Positions 24,945 through 34,383 are shown, counted from the first letter of the stretch. The stretch: 64,000 nucleotides of DNA from Bacilli bacterium (GCA_017511805.1 JAFWJA010000015.1:573098-637097); one strand, 5' to 3'. Made by a program: numbers and translations. Notes: generated by a model not told the origin, from the sequence alone.

Positions 24945-25820
24945 TTATAACATAAAAGTTATTCTTTCTAGTATTTTATTAAGTTCTTTTTCATCTTCTA
25001 TTTTATTAATACAAGTAGTCTTTTTACCTATATCTTTTATTGATGATCCTATATTATATACATCTTTTCTATCTATAATTAAGAATCTATCATGAAATGA
25101 ATCATTATTTAAAAATGTAACATTACTATATTGGCTTTCATATTTTTTTATTAAAGACTCATCCAAATTCTTAGAAATTATTATTACTCTATTACAATAT
25201 TTGCTTACTATATCTAATAATTCTTTATTGGCATAGTTATCTATAATAATTAGTTCTTCACTAATTCTTCCAAATATATTTAAAAGCATTGAATATGCAT
25301 CATATATTTCACCTTCAAAAAAAATATTATTTCTATTTACATTCTCTATTTTAGAAATTCTATTATCATGATCAATTAATATATCTTGTTGTTTTAAAAC
25401 CAAATTATTTATATATTTTTGATCTATAATATTATTGTTAACTAAATAATCTTTCATCTTTTTAAATGCTCTTATTAAGTTTTTACTTTGCTCTATTGCT
25501 TTTTTACCCTTTAGAATTGTCATAACCATATAGACTCCTTGTTCAGTAAATACATATGGTAAATATCTTCTTCCTCCATAATTATTTAAACTTGAGGTCA
25601 CATTTTGTGACCTTAGAATATTATTCATTTCACTTTCAGTCAATTTAAACATAAATTCTTCATCAAATTTATCAATATTTCTTTGTACTTGTTGATTAAA
25701 AGCTTTTGTAGTATATCCATAATACTTAGCTAAATCACTATCCAATAGAACTTGTATGCCTCTTATAATAAAAATCTTGTCTTCAATATTTCCTTCAATA
25801 ATTGCTATTTCTTTTGACAT
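24945..25820 (-). CDS. ORF6N DNA-binding domain fused to a PLD-type phosphodiesterase domain
   Basis: About 291 aa. Residues 1-125 form an ORF6N domain ([43 protein letters not shown]), found in phage antirepressors and bacterial islands. A helical linker follows. Residues about 185-285 resemble a single phospholipase D-like half: [19 protein letters not shown] and [19 protein letters not shown], which contains HxRxxxxD. The fusion is known in bacterial mobile or defence-type loci. Nuclease activity is inferred. ATG at 25820 follows GGAGGTTATATT. The longer frame from 25856 crosses the promoter. Confidence 0.85.
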   Translation of the reverse strand: MSKEIAIIEGNIEDKIFIIRGIQVLLDSDLAKYYGYTTKAFNQQVQRNIDKFDEEFMFKLTESEMNNILRSQNVTSSLNNYGGRRYLPYVFTEQGVYMVMTILKGKKAIEQSKNLIRAFKKMKDYLVNNNIIDQKYINNLVLKQQDILIDHDNRISKIENVNRNNIFFEGEIYDAYSMLLNIFGRISEELIIIDNYANKELLDIVSKYCNRVIIISKNLDESLIKKYESQYSNVTFLNNDSFHDRFLIIDRKDVYNIGSSIKDIGKKTTCINKIEDEKELNKILERITFML

Positions 25821-25876
25821 AATATAACCTCCATAGATTATATTCTCCGTAAACAATCAAAATTCCCTTATTATTG

Positions 25877-25905
25877 AAAAAAAAAGAAATATTATTATTT
25901 CTTCT
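25877..25905 (-). terminator. Rho-independent terminator after the helicase gene
   Basis: AGAAATAATAATATTTCT followed by nine T. It overlaps the last codons and is nearly identical to the one at 28190-28216. Confidence 0.75.
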
Positions 25906-28156
25906 TTCTATTTAATTGATTCATAAAATCATCGGATATTTCTTCTCTATTTGGTAATGATTCACCATTATATTCATTTAATAAAGTTTGGAATCTATTT
26001 AGGACTTCTGTTTTCTTTTGTAGTTTATTTTTTTCAGTTATATCCTCTTTTTGTGATCTATCATCAACAGTATCTGGCATCCATTTTATTTTTAAATCTT
26101 CCAATAGTCTTATTTGTTCATCTGTCAATTTTCCATCTGCTTTTCCTTTATAAATTTGTCTTTGACGAATAATCCATCGGCCTAAGTTAAATCCATCTTC
26201 GTATCTTGGATCACCTTCTTTTAATTCTGTTACCCCATCTAATGTTACAAATTTTGTTTTAACTTCTAAGTTCCCATATTGTTCATAGTATTTTTTTGCT
26301 AATTCATATTTTTTCATCCATTCTTGCATTAGATCTATATTTTCAAATCTCATTCCTATTTCTTTTAATAGTCTTATTTGTTCCTCTGTCAATTTTCCAT
26401 TACCATTTCCTTTATAAACTTGTCTTTGTTTACTAATCCATTGGCCTAATTTAAATCCATCTTCGTATCTTGGATCACCTTCTTTTAATTCTGTTACCCC
26501 ATCTAATGTTACAAATTCTGTTTTAACTTCTAAGTCCCCATATTGTTCATAGTATTTTTTTGCTAATTCATATTTTTTCATCCATTCTTGCATTAGATCT
26601 ATATTTTCAAATCTCATTCCTATTTCTTTTAATAGTCTTATTTGTTCCTCTGTCAATTTTCCATCTGCTTTGCCTTTATAAACTCGTCTTTGAGTTCTAA
26701 TCCATAGGCCTAATTTAAATCCTTCTTCGTATCTAGAATCATCTTCTTTTAATTCTGTTACCCCATCTAATGTTACAAATCCTTGTTTAACATCCAAGTT
26801 CCCATATTGTTCATAGTATTTTTTTGCTAACTTATACCAATCATCCCATGAAAATTTTGAATCTACTTTTAATGTTTCTAATATGTCTATTATTTCTTTT
26901 TTTTCTTCTAGTACTTTAAATCCTTCTTTTATTTTTAATAATATTTCATTATCTGGATAATCTTTATTTGGATTACCATTTTCTCTACTAATTATAATAT
27001 CATCAATTAGTTTTTCTACTTGATCTTTTACCTCTATAATCGAATCTAGTGAGCTTGAATTATTTACTATATCAAATACTAATGGATGTTCATTATGACC
27101 TACTGAAAGTGCTCTACCCAATTGTTGCATATAAACTATTGGAGAAGATGTTGGTCTAAACATGATTACTCCATCAATATTATCTACATGTAAACCTTCA
27201 TTTAACATCTCTATTGAGAATAATAATTTTATTGTTTTTCTTTCATTATTTTCAAAATATTCAATATAATATTGATTTAATTCTTTTCCTTGATCAGAAT
27301 ATACTTCACTAATTTCAATATCTGGATTAGTTTTTTTAAACCATTCTTTACATTTTTCTTCCATGTCTTTCATGTGTTCTTTATTTCTACAAAAGACAAT
27401 AAATCTTCCATTTTTATTTTGAATATTTTTAGCAAATATTTCATCTAATCCTTCAGATTCTTGTAACTCTTTTTTAGCTTGATTTAATAATTTTTGATAT
27501 TCTTCTGCTTGTTTTCTATCCTTGTAATTATCTATTTGTTTTTGTATTTCATCTATATCTTCTTCAAAAGAATAAAGTGTACTTATATATGTTGGAACTG
27601 GAAGTATACCTTTTACTATAGCTTCTGGAAGTGTCATTTGACTTGCTATATCACCCTCAAATATTTCTTCTGACATATCTCTCATATCATCAAGATATCT
27701 TATTGGAGTTGCTGTTACTCCTAATACTTTTGCATTAGGATTATTATCCATTATTGCTTTTACTCCTGCTCCCCAAGTATCCGCACCTATTCTATGAAAT
27801 TCATCACATATTATACAATCATAATTACTTGTTTGATTTTTAGCACTCGCATATGTTGAAAGCGTAATATTAGGTAATCTACTAGAAACTAAATCATTTA
27901 CTTCTTTTTGGGACATTCTACTTGTATCAACTTTTAATATTTGTTCTGCAATATTTGTACAAAATTGATCTAATATTACATTAGTTGGTGCTAGTAATAA
28001 GATGTTCTTATTAATATTATCATCTATAAATTTTAATGATATAAAAGATTTACCTGTTCCAGTAGGATGAATAACACATGTTTTATTACTAGTTTTAAAA
28101 TGTTCTTCTACTTGTTCATACGCTTCTTTATTATGTTTATATAATTCTACTGACAT
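25895..28156 (-). CDS. SF2 DEAD/DEAH-type helicase with three helicase-associated repeats
   Basis: 753 aa. Walker A HPTGTGKSFI (residues 30-39), CDEFHR box (about 108), motif III-like GVTATPIRYL, then a second RecA-like domain ending QQLGRALSVG (motif VI). Residues about 434-695 are three near-identical 88-aa helicase-associated domains (KKYYEQYGNLEV, GFKLGQWISKQR, GKLTEEQIRLLKEIGM), followed by a basic tail ending NRKKK. The helicase-associated domain is thought to bind nucleic acid. Role unknown. Not a housekeeping helicase; it sits among accessory genes. Confidence 0.9.
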   Translation of the reverse strand: MSVELYKHNKEAYEQVEEHFKTSNKTCVIHPTGTGKSFISLKFIDDNINKNILLLAPTNVILDQFCTNIAEQILKVDTSRMSQKEVNDLVSSRLPNITLSTYASAKNQTSNYDCIICDEFHRIGADTWGAGVKAIMDNNPNAKVLGVTATPIRYLDDMRDMSEEIFEGDIASQMTLPEAIVKGILPVPTYISTLYSFEEDIDEIQKQIDNYKDRKQAEEYQKLLNQAKKELQESEGLDEIFAKNIQNKNGRFIVFCRNKEHMKDMEEKCKEWFKKTNPDIEISEVYSDQGKELNQYYIEYFENNERKTIKLLFSIEMLNEGLHVDNIDGVIMFRPTSSPIVYMQQLGRALSVGHNEHPLVFDIVNNSSSLDSIIEVKDQVEKLIDDIIISRENGNPNKDYPDNEILLKIKEGFKVLEEKKEIIDILETLKVDSKFSWDDWYKLAKKYYEQYGNLDVKQGFVTLDGVTELKEDDSRYEEGFKLGLWIRTQRRVYKGKADGKLTEEQIRLLKEIGMRFENIDLMQEWMKKYELAKKYYEQYGDLEVKTEFVTLDGVTELKEGDPRYEDGFKLGQWISKQRQVYKGNGNGKLTEEQIRLLKEIGMRFENIDLMQEWMKKYELAKKYYEQYGNLEVKTKFVTLDGVTELKEGDPRYEDGFNLGRWIIRQRQIYKGKADGKLTDEQIRLLEDLKIKWMPDTVDDRSQKEDITEKNKLQKKTEVLNRFQTLLNEYNGESLPNREEISDDFMNQLNRKKK
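26071..26853 (-). repeat. Three tandem 264-bp repeats in the helicase gene
   Basis: GTTCATAGTATTTTTTTGC recurs at 26281, 26545 and 26809, exactly 264 bases apart. The 5' and middle units are almost identical at DNA level, with the linker ENIDLMQEWMKK also copied, implying recent duplication or gene conversion. Confidence 0.92.
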
Positions 28157-28189
28157 ATTTATACACTTCCTTTATTTTAATTATAACAT

Positions 28190-28216
28190 AAAAAAAAGAA
28201 ATAATATTATTTCTTC
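28190..28216 (-). terminator. Rho-independent terminator after the 140-aa gene
   Basis: AGAAATAATATTATTTCT followed by eight T. The hairpin arm codes for the last residues (HRKKK) of the small basic protein. Confidence 0.78.
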
Positions 28217-28599
28217 TTTCTATGTAAACCTTTTCTTTTATATTTAGGTAAAAACTTATTCTTCATTTTTCTATATACTTTACAAGCAATTTGTTTTTCT
28301 TTTTGATACTCAATTAATTTAGTAATTGCATCACTCTTATTTAAATCTCTTGTAACAGAATTTATATCTTCAATTATTTTAACTCCATTTTCACCCTTAG
28401 CTATTTCTAGGTTTGTATTTCCTAATTTAGTTCTTAATAATTGGTTTTCCACATAATAATCAAAATTAGAATCAAATAATCTAAATCTAATTATAGTAGG
28501 TATATTATTTTTATATATTGAATGTATGTTATTAACAAATTTAGTTATTGTATCATCTATTTCTTTTGTTTCTAAATTAGTAACAATATTTAATGACAT
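28207..28599 (-). CDS. Small basic protein next to the Fic gene
   Basis: About 130 aa, not recognised. An N-terminal alpha/beta segment (LNIVTNLETKEIDDTITKFVNNIHSIYKN) is followed by a positively charged C-terminus ending KYKRKGLHRKKK. Start unclear: ATG at 28599 (11 bases after the Fic stop) or 28629 (overlapping Fic). Neither has a good Shine-Dalgarno. Since it is co-transcribed with the Fic gene, it could be a regulator of the Fic protein, but there is no antitoxin-type (S/T)xxxE(G/N) motif that I can see. Confidence 0.6.
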   Translation of the reverse strand: MSLNIVTNLETKEIDDTITKFVNNIHSIYKNNIPTIIRFRLFDSNFDYYVENQLLRTKLGNTNLEIAKGENGVKIIEDINSVTRDLNKSDAITKLIEYQKEKQIACKVYRKMKNKFLPKYKRKGLHRKKK

Positions 28600-28609
28600 A
28601 TTTTCTATA

Positions 28610-29341
28610 TTATTCACTTGAATCACCATTTTCTGGTTTAGTAAAAGTATATACTTTTACACACTTTTCTGGTCCTTCTCTTTTTTGACCAAATTCTGCA
28701 CCACAAAGTTTTCTATAATATTCTTTTATATATTCTAATTCTAATTTAGATCTTTTTTCTAAATATTTAGTCATACCCTCTACATCATAATCATCTATAT
28801 AACTAAAATATTCATCTGTATCTTTACCAGGTATTATTACTGGTGCTTTTTGTTGTGAATATAAATTATAACTAGTTAATATTCTAGCAGATCTTTTATT
28901 ACCATCTTCATATGGTTGAGTTCTTACTATTTCAATATGTAATTTAGCTTCTCTTTCATATGTAGGTAAAGCTGACCATATATTTCTATATGCATTAAAT
29001 AATGAATACATAGCTTCAGGAATTCTTCTTGGTGAAACTGGTTCAATATTTTTAGATTTAGCAACCGCTACTTGTGTTGTTCTAAATCCTTTATTAAATT
29101 TCTCTCCATTAACCCTATAAGATATTTCATTTAAATCATATGGACTAAGTCTATCAGGATGATTTTCTATAATCCATTTAAATGCATCTATATTATTTTC
29201 CATTTCTAAGTTTCCATCAAAAGTAGTAATCATTTCTACATCTTTATTCTCTAATTGCATATTCGCAATAGCTTGTCTTAATGCATAGCTTTCAATATAC
29301 TTTTTAAAGAATTCATCATCTGTTAAATATCTCTTTTCCAT
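28610..29341 (-). CDS. Fic-family protein with altered active site
   Basis: About 243 aa with a Fic fold. The signature usually read as HPFxDGNGR is here TQPYEDGNKRSAR: Asp-Gly-Asn and Arg are kept, but the catalytic His is Gln. The helix before it, LHIEIVR, and the following LTSYNLYS fit the fold. Known Fic enzymes transfer AMP or phosphate to hydroxyls. With Gln at the base position, activity may be lost or changed. ATG at 29341 follows AAGGGGTG. Promoter at 29371-29399. Confidence 0.82.
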   Translation of the reverse strand: MEKRYLTDDEFFKKYIESYALRQAIANMQLENKDVEMITTFDGNLEMENNIDAFKWIIENHPDRLSPYDLNEISYRVNGEKFNKGFRTTQVAVAKSKNIEPVSPRRIPEAMYSLFNAYRNIWSALPTYEREAKLHIEIVRTQPYEDGNKRSARILTSYNLYSQQKAPVIIPGKDTDEYFSYIDDYDVEGMTKYLEKRSKLELEYIKEYYRKLCGAEFGQKREGPEKCVKVYTFTKPENGDSSE

Positions 29342-29370
29342 ATATAAACACCCCTTCAAAAGTAGTGAAT

Positions 29371-29399
29371 ATACTATCATATTTTATAAATAAAGTCAA
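29371..29399 (-). promoter_or_regulatory. Sigma-A promoter of the Fic operon
   Basis: TTGACT (29394-29399), 17-base spacer, TAGTAT (29371-29376) on the minus strand, 30 bases before the Fic ATG. Again immediately after a terminator T-run. Confidence 0.78.
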
Positions 29400-29437
29400 A
29401 AAAAACATCTGATTTCAACAACTGTTGATTTCAGATG
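29398..29437 (-). terminator. Rho-independent terminator of nifJ
   Basis: CATCTGA, AA, TCAACA, GT loop, TGTTGA, AA, TCAGATG, then eight T on the minus strand: a long stem with a symmetric AA/AA internal loop. Strong. Confidence 0.85.
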
Positions 29438-29448
29438 AATCCACTAAG

Positions 29449-29492
29449 GGATTACGTCTGATTCGCTAGATTCAAACGTATCCTTTTTTTTA
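29449..29492 (+). terminator. Second hairpin, plus-oriented T-run
   Basis: GGATTACGT, 17-base loop with nested complementarity, ACGTATCC then TTTTTTTT in the plus direction. Sits between the nifJ stop and the nifJ terminator. No plus-strand gene ends here, so its role is unclear. Confidence 0.4.
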
Positions 29493-29534
29493 TTGTATGA
29501 AGTTTCCTTCATTACATACATAATATCATAAATA

Positions 29535-32500
29535 CTATTTTTCTTCAAGTTTTTCTAAAGACTTATAATATTCAAATCTTTCTTTAGCATTATTTAAATT
29601 ATCTTCTAATAATTCTTTCGCATGTTCTAAATTAACTGCGCTAATCATTTTATATCTAGTTTCATTTGCTAAGAATTGACCATATAATGAGAAGTCTGGT
29701 TCTTTAAAATCTAGATTAAATTCTTTAGTACTAGAGTTATATCTAAATAATGGGAAGTAACCACATTTAACTGCTAGTTCTTCTTCTTTTATTGAACATC
29801 CCATACCGCCTTTTATACCATGATTTATACATGGTGCATATGCAATTATTAATGATGGTCCATCATGATTATTAGCTTCATTAATAGCTTTAATAGCTTG
29901 GTTCATGTTAGCACCTAAACTAATTTCAGATACAGTTACATTTTTATATTGCATCATCATTCTAGCTAAATCTTTTTTAGATGTAGTTTTACCAATAGAT
30001 GCGAATTTAGCAACTGCGCCTTCTCTAGTACTCTTACTAGATTGACCACCAGTATTTGAATATACTTCAGTATCTAGTACTAATATATTTACATTTTGAT
30101 TAGTACTCATAACATGATCTATACCAGAGAATCCTATGTCATAACTCCATCCATCTCCACCGATAATCCAAACTGATTTAGCAGGTATATATTCTTTTAT
30201 AGATTCTAATTCTTTTACTTCTTCATAATCTATATTTTCCATTACTAATTTAGTCTTCTTATAATCATTTTTATTCTCTAACCATATATTAAATAGTTCT
30301 TTATTTTTATCACTAACTGTTTCCATATTTTTATTTATTATATTTTCTATTTTTTCTCTCATAATAGAAACAGTTAAACTCATACCATATCCATATTCTG
30401 CATTATCTTCGAATAATGAATTGGACCAAGATATATTATATGGAGAACTTGGCATAGAACCACCATATATAGATGAACATCCAGTTGCATTCGCTACTAT
30501 TAAGCCTTCTCCTACTATTTGAGTAAGCATTTTAATATATGGAGTTTCACCGCATCCAGCGCAAGCTCCTGAATATTTAAATAATGGTTTATTAAATGCT
30601 AATCCTTTAACTATATTTTCTGGATATAAATGTTTATTAGTAGCTTTGATCTTATTATTAGCTCTTTCGCTGCATTCATTCTTTTCCATAGTAATAGTTT
30701 CTCTTGGACAAACTGATGAACATACCCCGCATCCTGTACAATCATCATAACTAAATTCTAATGCAAATTTAAATTCTGGTTTACCAGGTACATCTATTGT
30801 TTTAATATTTGGATTTTCTTTTAATTCATCTTCAGATAAAATCTTTGGTCTTATTACTGCATGTGGGCAAGCCATAACACATTGATTACAACTAATACAT
30901 TTTTCTGTATTCCAACAAGGTAACATTTCTGCGATATTTCTCTTTTCTAATTTAGAAGTATTTACTTCAAAAGTTCCATCATCATGAGTAATAAAGTCAC
31001 TTACCTTTAGTGAATCTCCTTTTAAATGAGAAATTGCATCAAGAACACCTTGTGGTTTATATTCTTCTATTTTTAATTTTTCCCAAGATGAATCTACTTT
31101 TTCTTCAACTATATTTTCTTCAACATTTTTAATTGCGTTAATATTGTTATTAACAATATCTTCACCCTTTTTACCAAACTTATTTTTAATACTTTCATGC
31201 ATCTTTTCAATAGCTAATTCATATGGAAGTACTTTTGTTATTTTAATAATTGCTGCTTCCATAATAGTACTAATTTTATTTGGAATACCATTTTCATTTG
31301 CTATTTTATTAGCGTCAATTGTATATACTTTTACTTTGTTTTTAGCAATATAATATTTTAAATTATCTGGAAAATCTATTAGTTTTCTACTTGTATTAAC
31401 AATAAATATTCCATTCTTTCTAATATTTGAAATCATATCATATTTATCTAAATAAGAGTCTTTAGTACAAACTATAATATGAGCATCTTTTACATAGTAA
31501 CTAGATTTTATTTCTTCTTTACCTATTCTAAGATGAGACATAGTTACTCCACCACTCTTTTTAGAATCATATTGATTATATCCTTGTACATATCCATTAG
31601 TATTATCTCCTACTAAAGTAATAATATCTTTAGTAGCAGTAACCATACCATCAGATCCATATCCATATACAAGCATTTCTATATTTTTACTCTTTATTTT
31701 AATATCAACTTTATCTAAACTCTTATTTGTAACATCATCTACTATACCTATAGTAAATGAATTAATAGGTCTTTTCTTATCTAAATTACTAAATACTGCA
31801 TTTATATCAGATGGTTCTGTATTCTTACTAGATAGACCATATCTACCACCAATTACTTTTATCTTTTTACCAGCATCATTAAGTACATTTACAACATCTA
31901 AATATAAAGGTTCTGCTGATCCAGATTCTTTAGTTCTATCTAGTACTGCGATTTTCTTAACAGTATTTGGTAATGCTTTTAAGAAATATTTAGAAGAAAA
32001 TGGTCTATATAATCTAACAATAATTAAACCTACTTTTTCATCTTTAGAATTTAATTCATCAACTACTTCTTTAACAGTATCACAAACTGATCCCATAGCT
32101 ACTATTATTTTTTCAGCATCAACTGCGCCATAGTAATCAAATGGATGATAATCAGTTCCAAACTTTTTATTAACTAGTTCCATATATTCATTTACTATTG
32201 ATGGCATTTCATCATAGTATTTATTTCTAGCTTCTATATTTTGGAAATATACATCATCATTTTGTGTAGTACCTCTAATTTGTTTTTTAGCAAGACTACT
32301 ATTTTTTCTAAACTCATTTATTAAATCAAAATCTACTAGCTCTTTTACCTCTTCTTCATCAAGAACATTTATCTTAGATAATTCATGACTAGTTCTAAAT
32401 CCATCAAAGAAATTAACAAATGGTATTCTTCCTTTAAAAGTACTTAAATAAGAAATTAAAGTCATATACATAACATCTTGTACATTAACAGATGAAAGCA

Positions 32501-32912
32501 TTGAATAACCAGTTTGTCTAACTGCATATATATCAGAGTGATCTCCAAATATACTAAGTGAATGAGTTGCAATAGTTCTAGCCGCAACATTTATTACTGA
32601 AGGTAATAATTCACCCGCTATCTTATACATATTTGGAATCATTAGTAAAAGTCCTTGAGATGCTGTATAAGTTGATGCGACTAAACCTGTTTGAAGTAAA
32701 CCATGTACAGTACCTATCGCACCTGCTTCACTTTGCATTTCTACTACTTTAACTTTATCTCCATATAAATTAGTTTTACCTTTATTAGACCATTCATCTA
32801 CTTTTTCTGCCATAGTAGATGCTGGTGTAATTGGGTATATAGATGCTGCATCACTAAACATATATGATATATGTGCGCATGCACTATTTCCATCCATAAC
32901 TTTAAATTTCAT
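29535..32912 (-). CDS. nifJ: Pyruvate:ferredoxin (flavodoxin) oxidoreductase
   Basis: Single-chain PFOR of about 1125 aa that oxidises pyruvate to acetyl-CoA and CO2 and passes electrons to ferredoxin. Domains in order: N-terminal TPP pyrimidine domain (YPITPASTMAEKVDEW), transketolase-C-like domain, gamma domain, two [4Fe-4S] motifs (CISCNQCVMACPH, CTGCGVCSSVCPR), and C-terminal TPP-binding domain with CAGCGETPY and GGDGWSYDIGF. An intact anaerobic energy enzyme. Start chosen at 32912 (MKFKVMDGN) after AGGTGATTTAT. Confidence 0.96.
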   Translation of the reverse strand: MKFKVMDGNSACAHISYMFSDAASIYPITPASTMAEKVDEWSNKGKTNLYGDKVKVVEMQSEAGAIGTVHGLLQTGLVASTYTASQGLLLMIPNMYKIAGELLPSVINVAARTIATHSLSIFGDHSDIYAVRQTGYSMLSSVNVQDVMYMTLISYLSTFKGRIPFVNFFDGFRTSHELSKINVLDEEEVKELVDFDLINEFRKNSSLAKKQIRGTTQNDDVYFQNIEARNKYYDEMPSIVNEYMELVNKKFGTDYHPFDYYGAVDAEKIIVAMGSVCDTVKEVVDELNSKDEKVGLIIVRLYRPFSSKYFLKALPNTVKKIAVLDRTKESGSAEPLYLDVVNVLNDAGKKIKVIGGRYGLSSKNTEPSDINAVFSNLDKKRPINSFTIGIVDDVTNKSLDKVDIKIKSKNIEMLVYGYGSDGMVTATKDIITLVGDNTNGYVQGYNQYDSKKSGGVTMSHLRIGKEEIKSSYYVKDAHIIVCTKDSYLDKYDMISNIRKNGIFIVNTSRKLIDFPDNLKYYIAKNKVKVYTIDANKIANENGIPNKISTIMEAAIIKITKVLPYELAIEKMHESIKNKFGKKGEDIVNNNINAIKNVEENIVEEKVDSSWEKLKIEEYKPQGVLDAISHLKGDSLKVSDFITHDDGTFEVNTSKLEKRNIAEMLPCWNTEKCISCNQCVMACPHAVIRPKILSEDELKENPNIKTIDVPGKPEFKFALEFSYDDCTGCGVCSSVCPRETITMEKNECSERANNKIKATNKHLYPENIVKGLAFNKPLFKYSGACAGCGETPYIKMLTQIVGEGLIVANATGCSSIYGGSMPSSPYNISWSNSLFEDNAEYGYGMSLTVSIMREKIENIINKNMETVSDKNKELFNIWLENKNDYKKTKLVMENIDYEEVKELESIKEYIPAKSVWIIGGDGWSYDIGFSGIDHVMSTNQNVNILVLDTEVYSNTGGQSSKSTREGAVAKFASIGKTTSKKDLARMMMQYKNVTVSEISLGANMNQAIKAINEANNHDGPSLIIAYAPCINHGIKGGMGCSIKEEELAVKCGYFPLFRYNSSTKEFNLDFKEPDFSLYGQFLANETRYKMISAVNLEHAKELLEDNLNNAKERFEYYKSLEKLEEK

Positions 32913-32942
32913 ATAAATCACCTATTATTAATTATACCATAT

Positions 32943-32971
32943 TTGATTTAAGATTTACATTATTATATAAT
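32943..32971 (+). promoter_or_regulatory. Sigma-A promoter of the ylmH-like gene
   Basis: TTGATT (32943-32948), 17-base spacer, TATAAT (32966-32971), then GAGGTATTAAT and the ATG at 32989. The divergent nifJ has a TATAAT in the same gap. Confidence 0.75.
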
Positions 32972-32988
32972 TAATTTGAGGTATTAAT

Positions 32989-33669
32989 ATGTATAAAATT
33001 GATAAAAACTTTAATAGACTTTTAAATGGAGATTATACTTACTTTTTAAATCCAATTGATGTTATGGAGTTAAAAGGTAAATTAAAAGGTATGAACTATA
33101 AAATATATAGTCCTACTAAAGATGCTGAAAAAGTAATTTTTTATAATAAAAAAGAACCAGAGTTCTCGTTATATGAAATAGAAACTAATAATAATTTAAG
33201 GCATCAAGAAATACTTGGTTCATTATATGCATTAAATATAGATGAATCTTTATTTGGGGATGTTATTATTGATGATGGTCATTATTATGTATTTATTATG
33301 GAACAAATAGAACAGTTCTTTGTATCTGAATTTAAAAAAGTTGGTAATTATAATATTAAGTTAAAGAAATTAGATAAAGATTATTTAAAAGATTATGAAA
33401 GAAAATATGAAGAACTAGAGTTTATAGTATCTAGTCTTAGAATAGATACAATTATATCTAGAATAGTAAAATCTAATAGAGATTTTACTAAAGAAAAAAT
33501 GAAAGATAGAGAAATTCTTTTAAACTATGAATATCTTAAAAATGATTCATATAAGTTAAGAGAAGGAGATATTTTTTCTATTAGAAAGTTTGGTAAATAT
33601 AAATTTATAAAAATTACTAATACAACAAAAAAAGATAATTATGTAGTACTAATACATAAGTACTTATAA
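32989..33669 (+). CDS. ylmH: YlmH-like S4 RNA-binding protein
   Basis: 226 aa. The middle (LRHQEILGSLYALNIDESLFGDVIIDDGHYY) is typical of YlmH, and residues about 145-215 form an S4 RNA-binding domain (SLRIDTIISRIVKSNRD, REGDIFSIRKFGKYKF). In Bacillus, ylmH is next to divIVA and the protein has been linked to stalled-ribosome rescue. Here it stands alone, without the ylm/sep cluster. The stop codon lies in a terminator shared with murI. Confidence 0.82.
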   Translation: MYKIDKNFNRLLNGDYTYFLNPIDVMELKGKLKGMNYKIYSPTKDAEKVIFYNKKEPEFSLYEIETNNNLRHQEILGSLYALNIDESLFGDVIIDDGHYYVFIMEQIEQFFVSEFKKVGNYNIKLKKLDKDYLKDYERKYEELEFIVSSLRIDTIISRIVKSNRDFTKEKMKDREILLNYEYLKNDSYKLREGDIFSIRKFGKYKFIKITNTTKKDNYVVLIHKYL

Positions 33670-33680
33670 TTATCTTTTTA
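33627..33680. terminator. Bidirectional terminator, ylmH-like and murI
   Basis: AAAAAAGATAATTAT and ATAATTATCTTTTT are inverted arms around about 23 bases. Works on both strands, and both CDS ends lie inside it. Confidence 0.75.
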
Positions 33681-34383
33681 ATAACTCATAAAATAAATCT
33701 TCTTTATTATTAGATGAATCTATAAAAGTTATTTCTTGCTTACTATTAGTAATAAGTCCTTTTTCTTCCATTACTTCTTTAGTATGTTTAGCAACACCTA
33801 GACTACCATCATAGAAATTAACAGGACCTAATACTTTAGATATTTCTTCTTTAATAAGTGGATAATGTGTACAACCTAATACTACATTTTTAACACCTTT
33901 ATATTCCCCTATTTTATTATTTAGATACTCTATTATTTTATCTTTATTACCTTCTTCAATTAGATCAGCAAGACCTGAACAAGAAAGTAAAATAGTATTA
34001 TGATTATCATATTTATTAAATAAAGTTTTAAATTTATCACTATTTATAGTAGCTTTAGTAGCCATTACTAAAGTCTTTTCATCATCAAGAACTGATTTAT
34101 AAGCTGGTTCTATTGCGATTATTGGAATACTATATTTATTTCTTAAATAGTCTTTTGCGATAGCAGAAGCAGTATTACACGCAATTACTATAATAGTACA
34201 TCCTTTATTAATTAAAAACTCCACTACTTTATCAGAAATATCTATTATTTCTTCATTAGTTTTATCGCCATATGGATTATTAATTGAATCTGAATAATAT
34301 ATATATTTCTCATTAGGTAATAGTTTTAATAATTCTTTTAATACTGTTACTCCACCTATACCTGAATCAAATACTCCTATCAC
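33670..34383 (-). CDS. murI: Glutamate racemase
   Basis: About 237 aa, makes D-glutamate for peptidoglycan. IGVFDSGIGGVTVLKELL at the start, the two catalytic Cys in VIACNTASAIA and VLGCTHYPLI, and YSDSINNPYG are present. Slightly shorter than the usual 265 aa. I prefer the GTG at 34383 (GVFDSG directly follows), with AGGTG seven bases upstream, over the GTG at 34392. A TATAAT lies just after the glmS terminator. Confidence 0.93.
   Translation of the reverse strand: MIGVFDSGIGGVTVLKELLKLLPNEKYIYYSDSINNPYGDKTNEEIIDISDKVVEFLINKGCTIIVIACNTASAIAKDYLRNKYSIPIIAIEPAYKSVLDDEKTLVMATKATINSDKFKTLFNKYDNHNTILLSCSGLADLIEEGNKDKIIEYLNNKIGEYKGVKNVVLGCTHYPLIKEEISKVLGPVNFYDGSLGVAKHTKEVMEEKGLITNSKQEITFIDSSNNKEDLFYELLKR

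Noticed and set aside
24945-29534. Prophage or integrative element
   Set aside because: No integrase, terminase, portal, attachment-type repeats or tRNA boundary were seen, despite the ORF6N domain.
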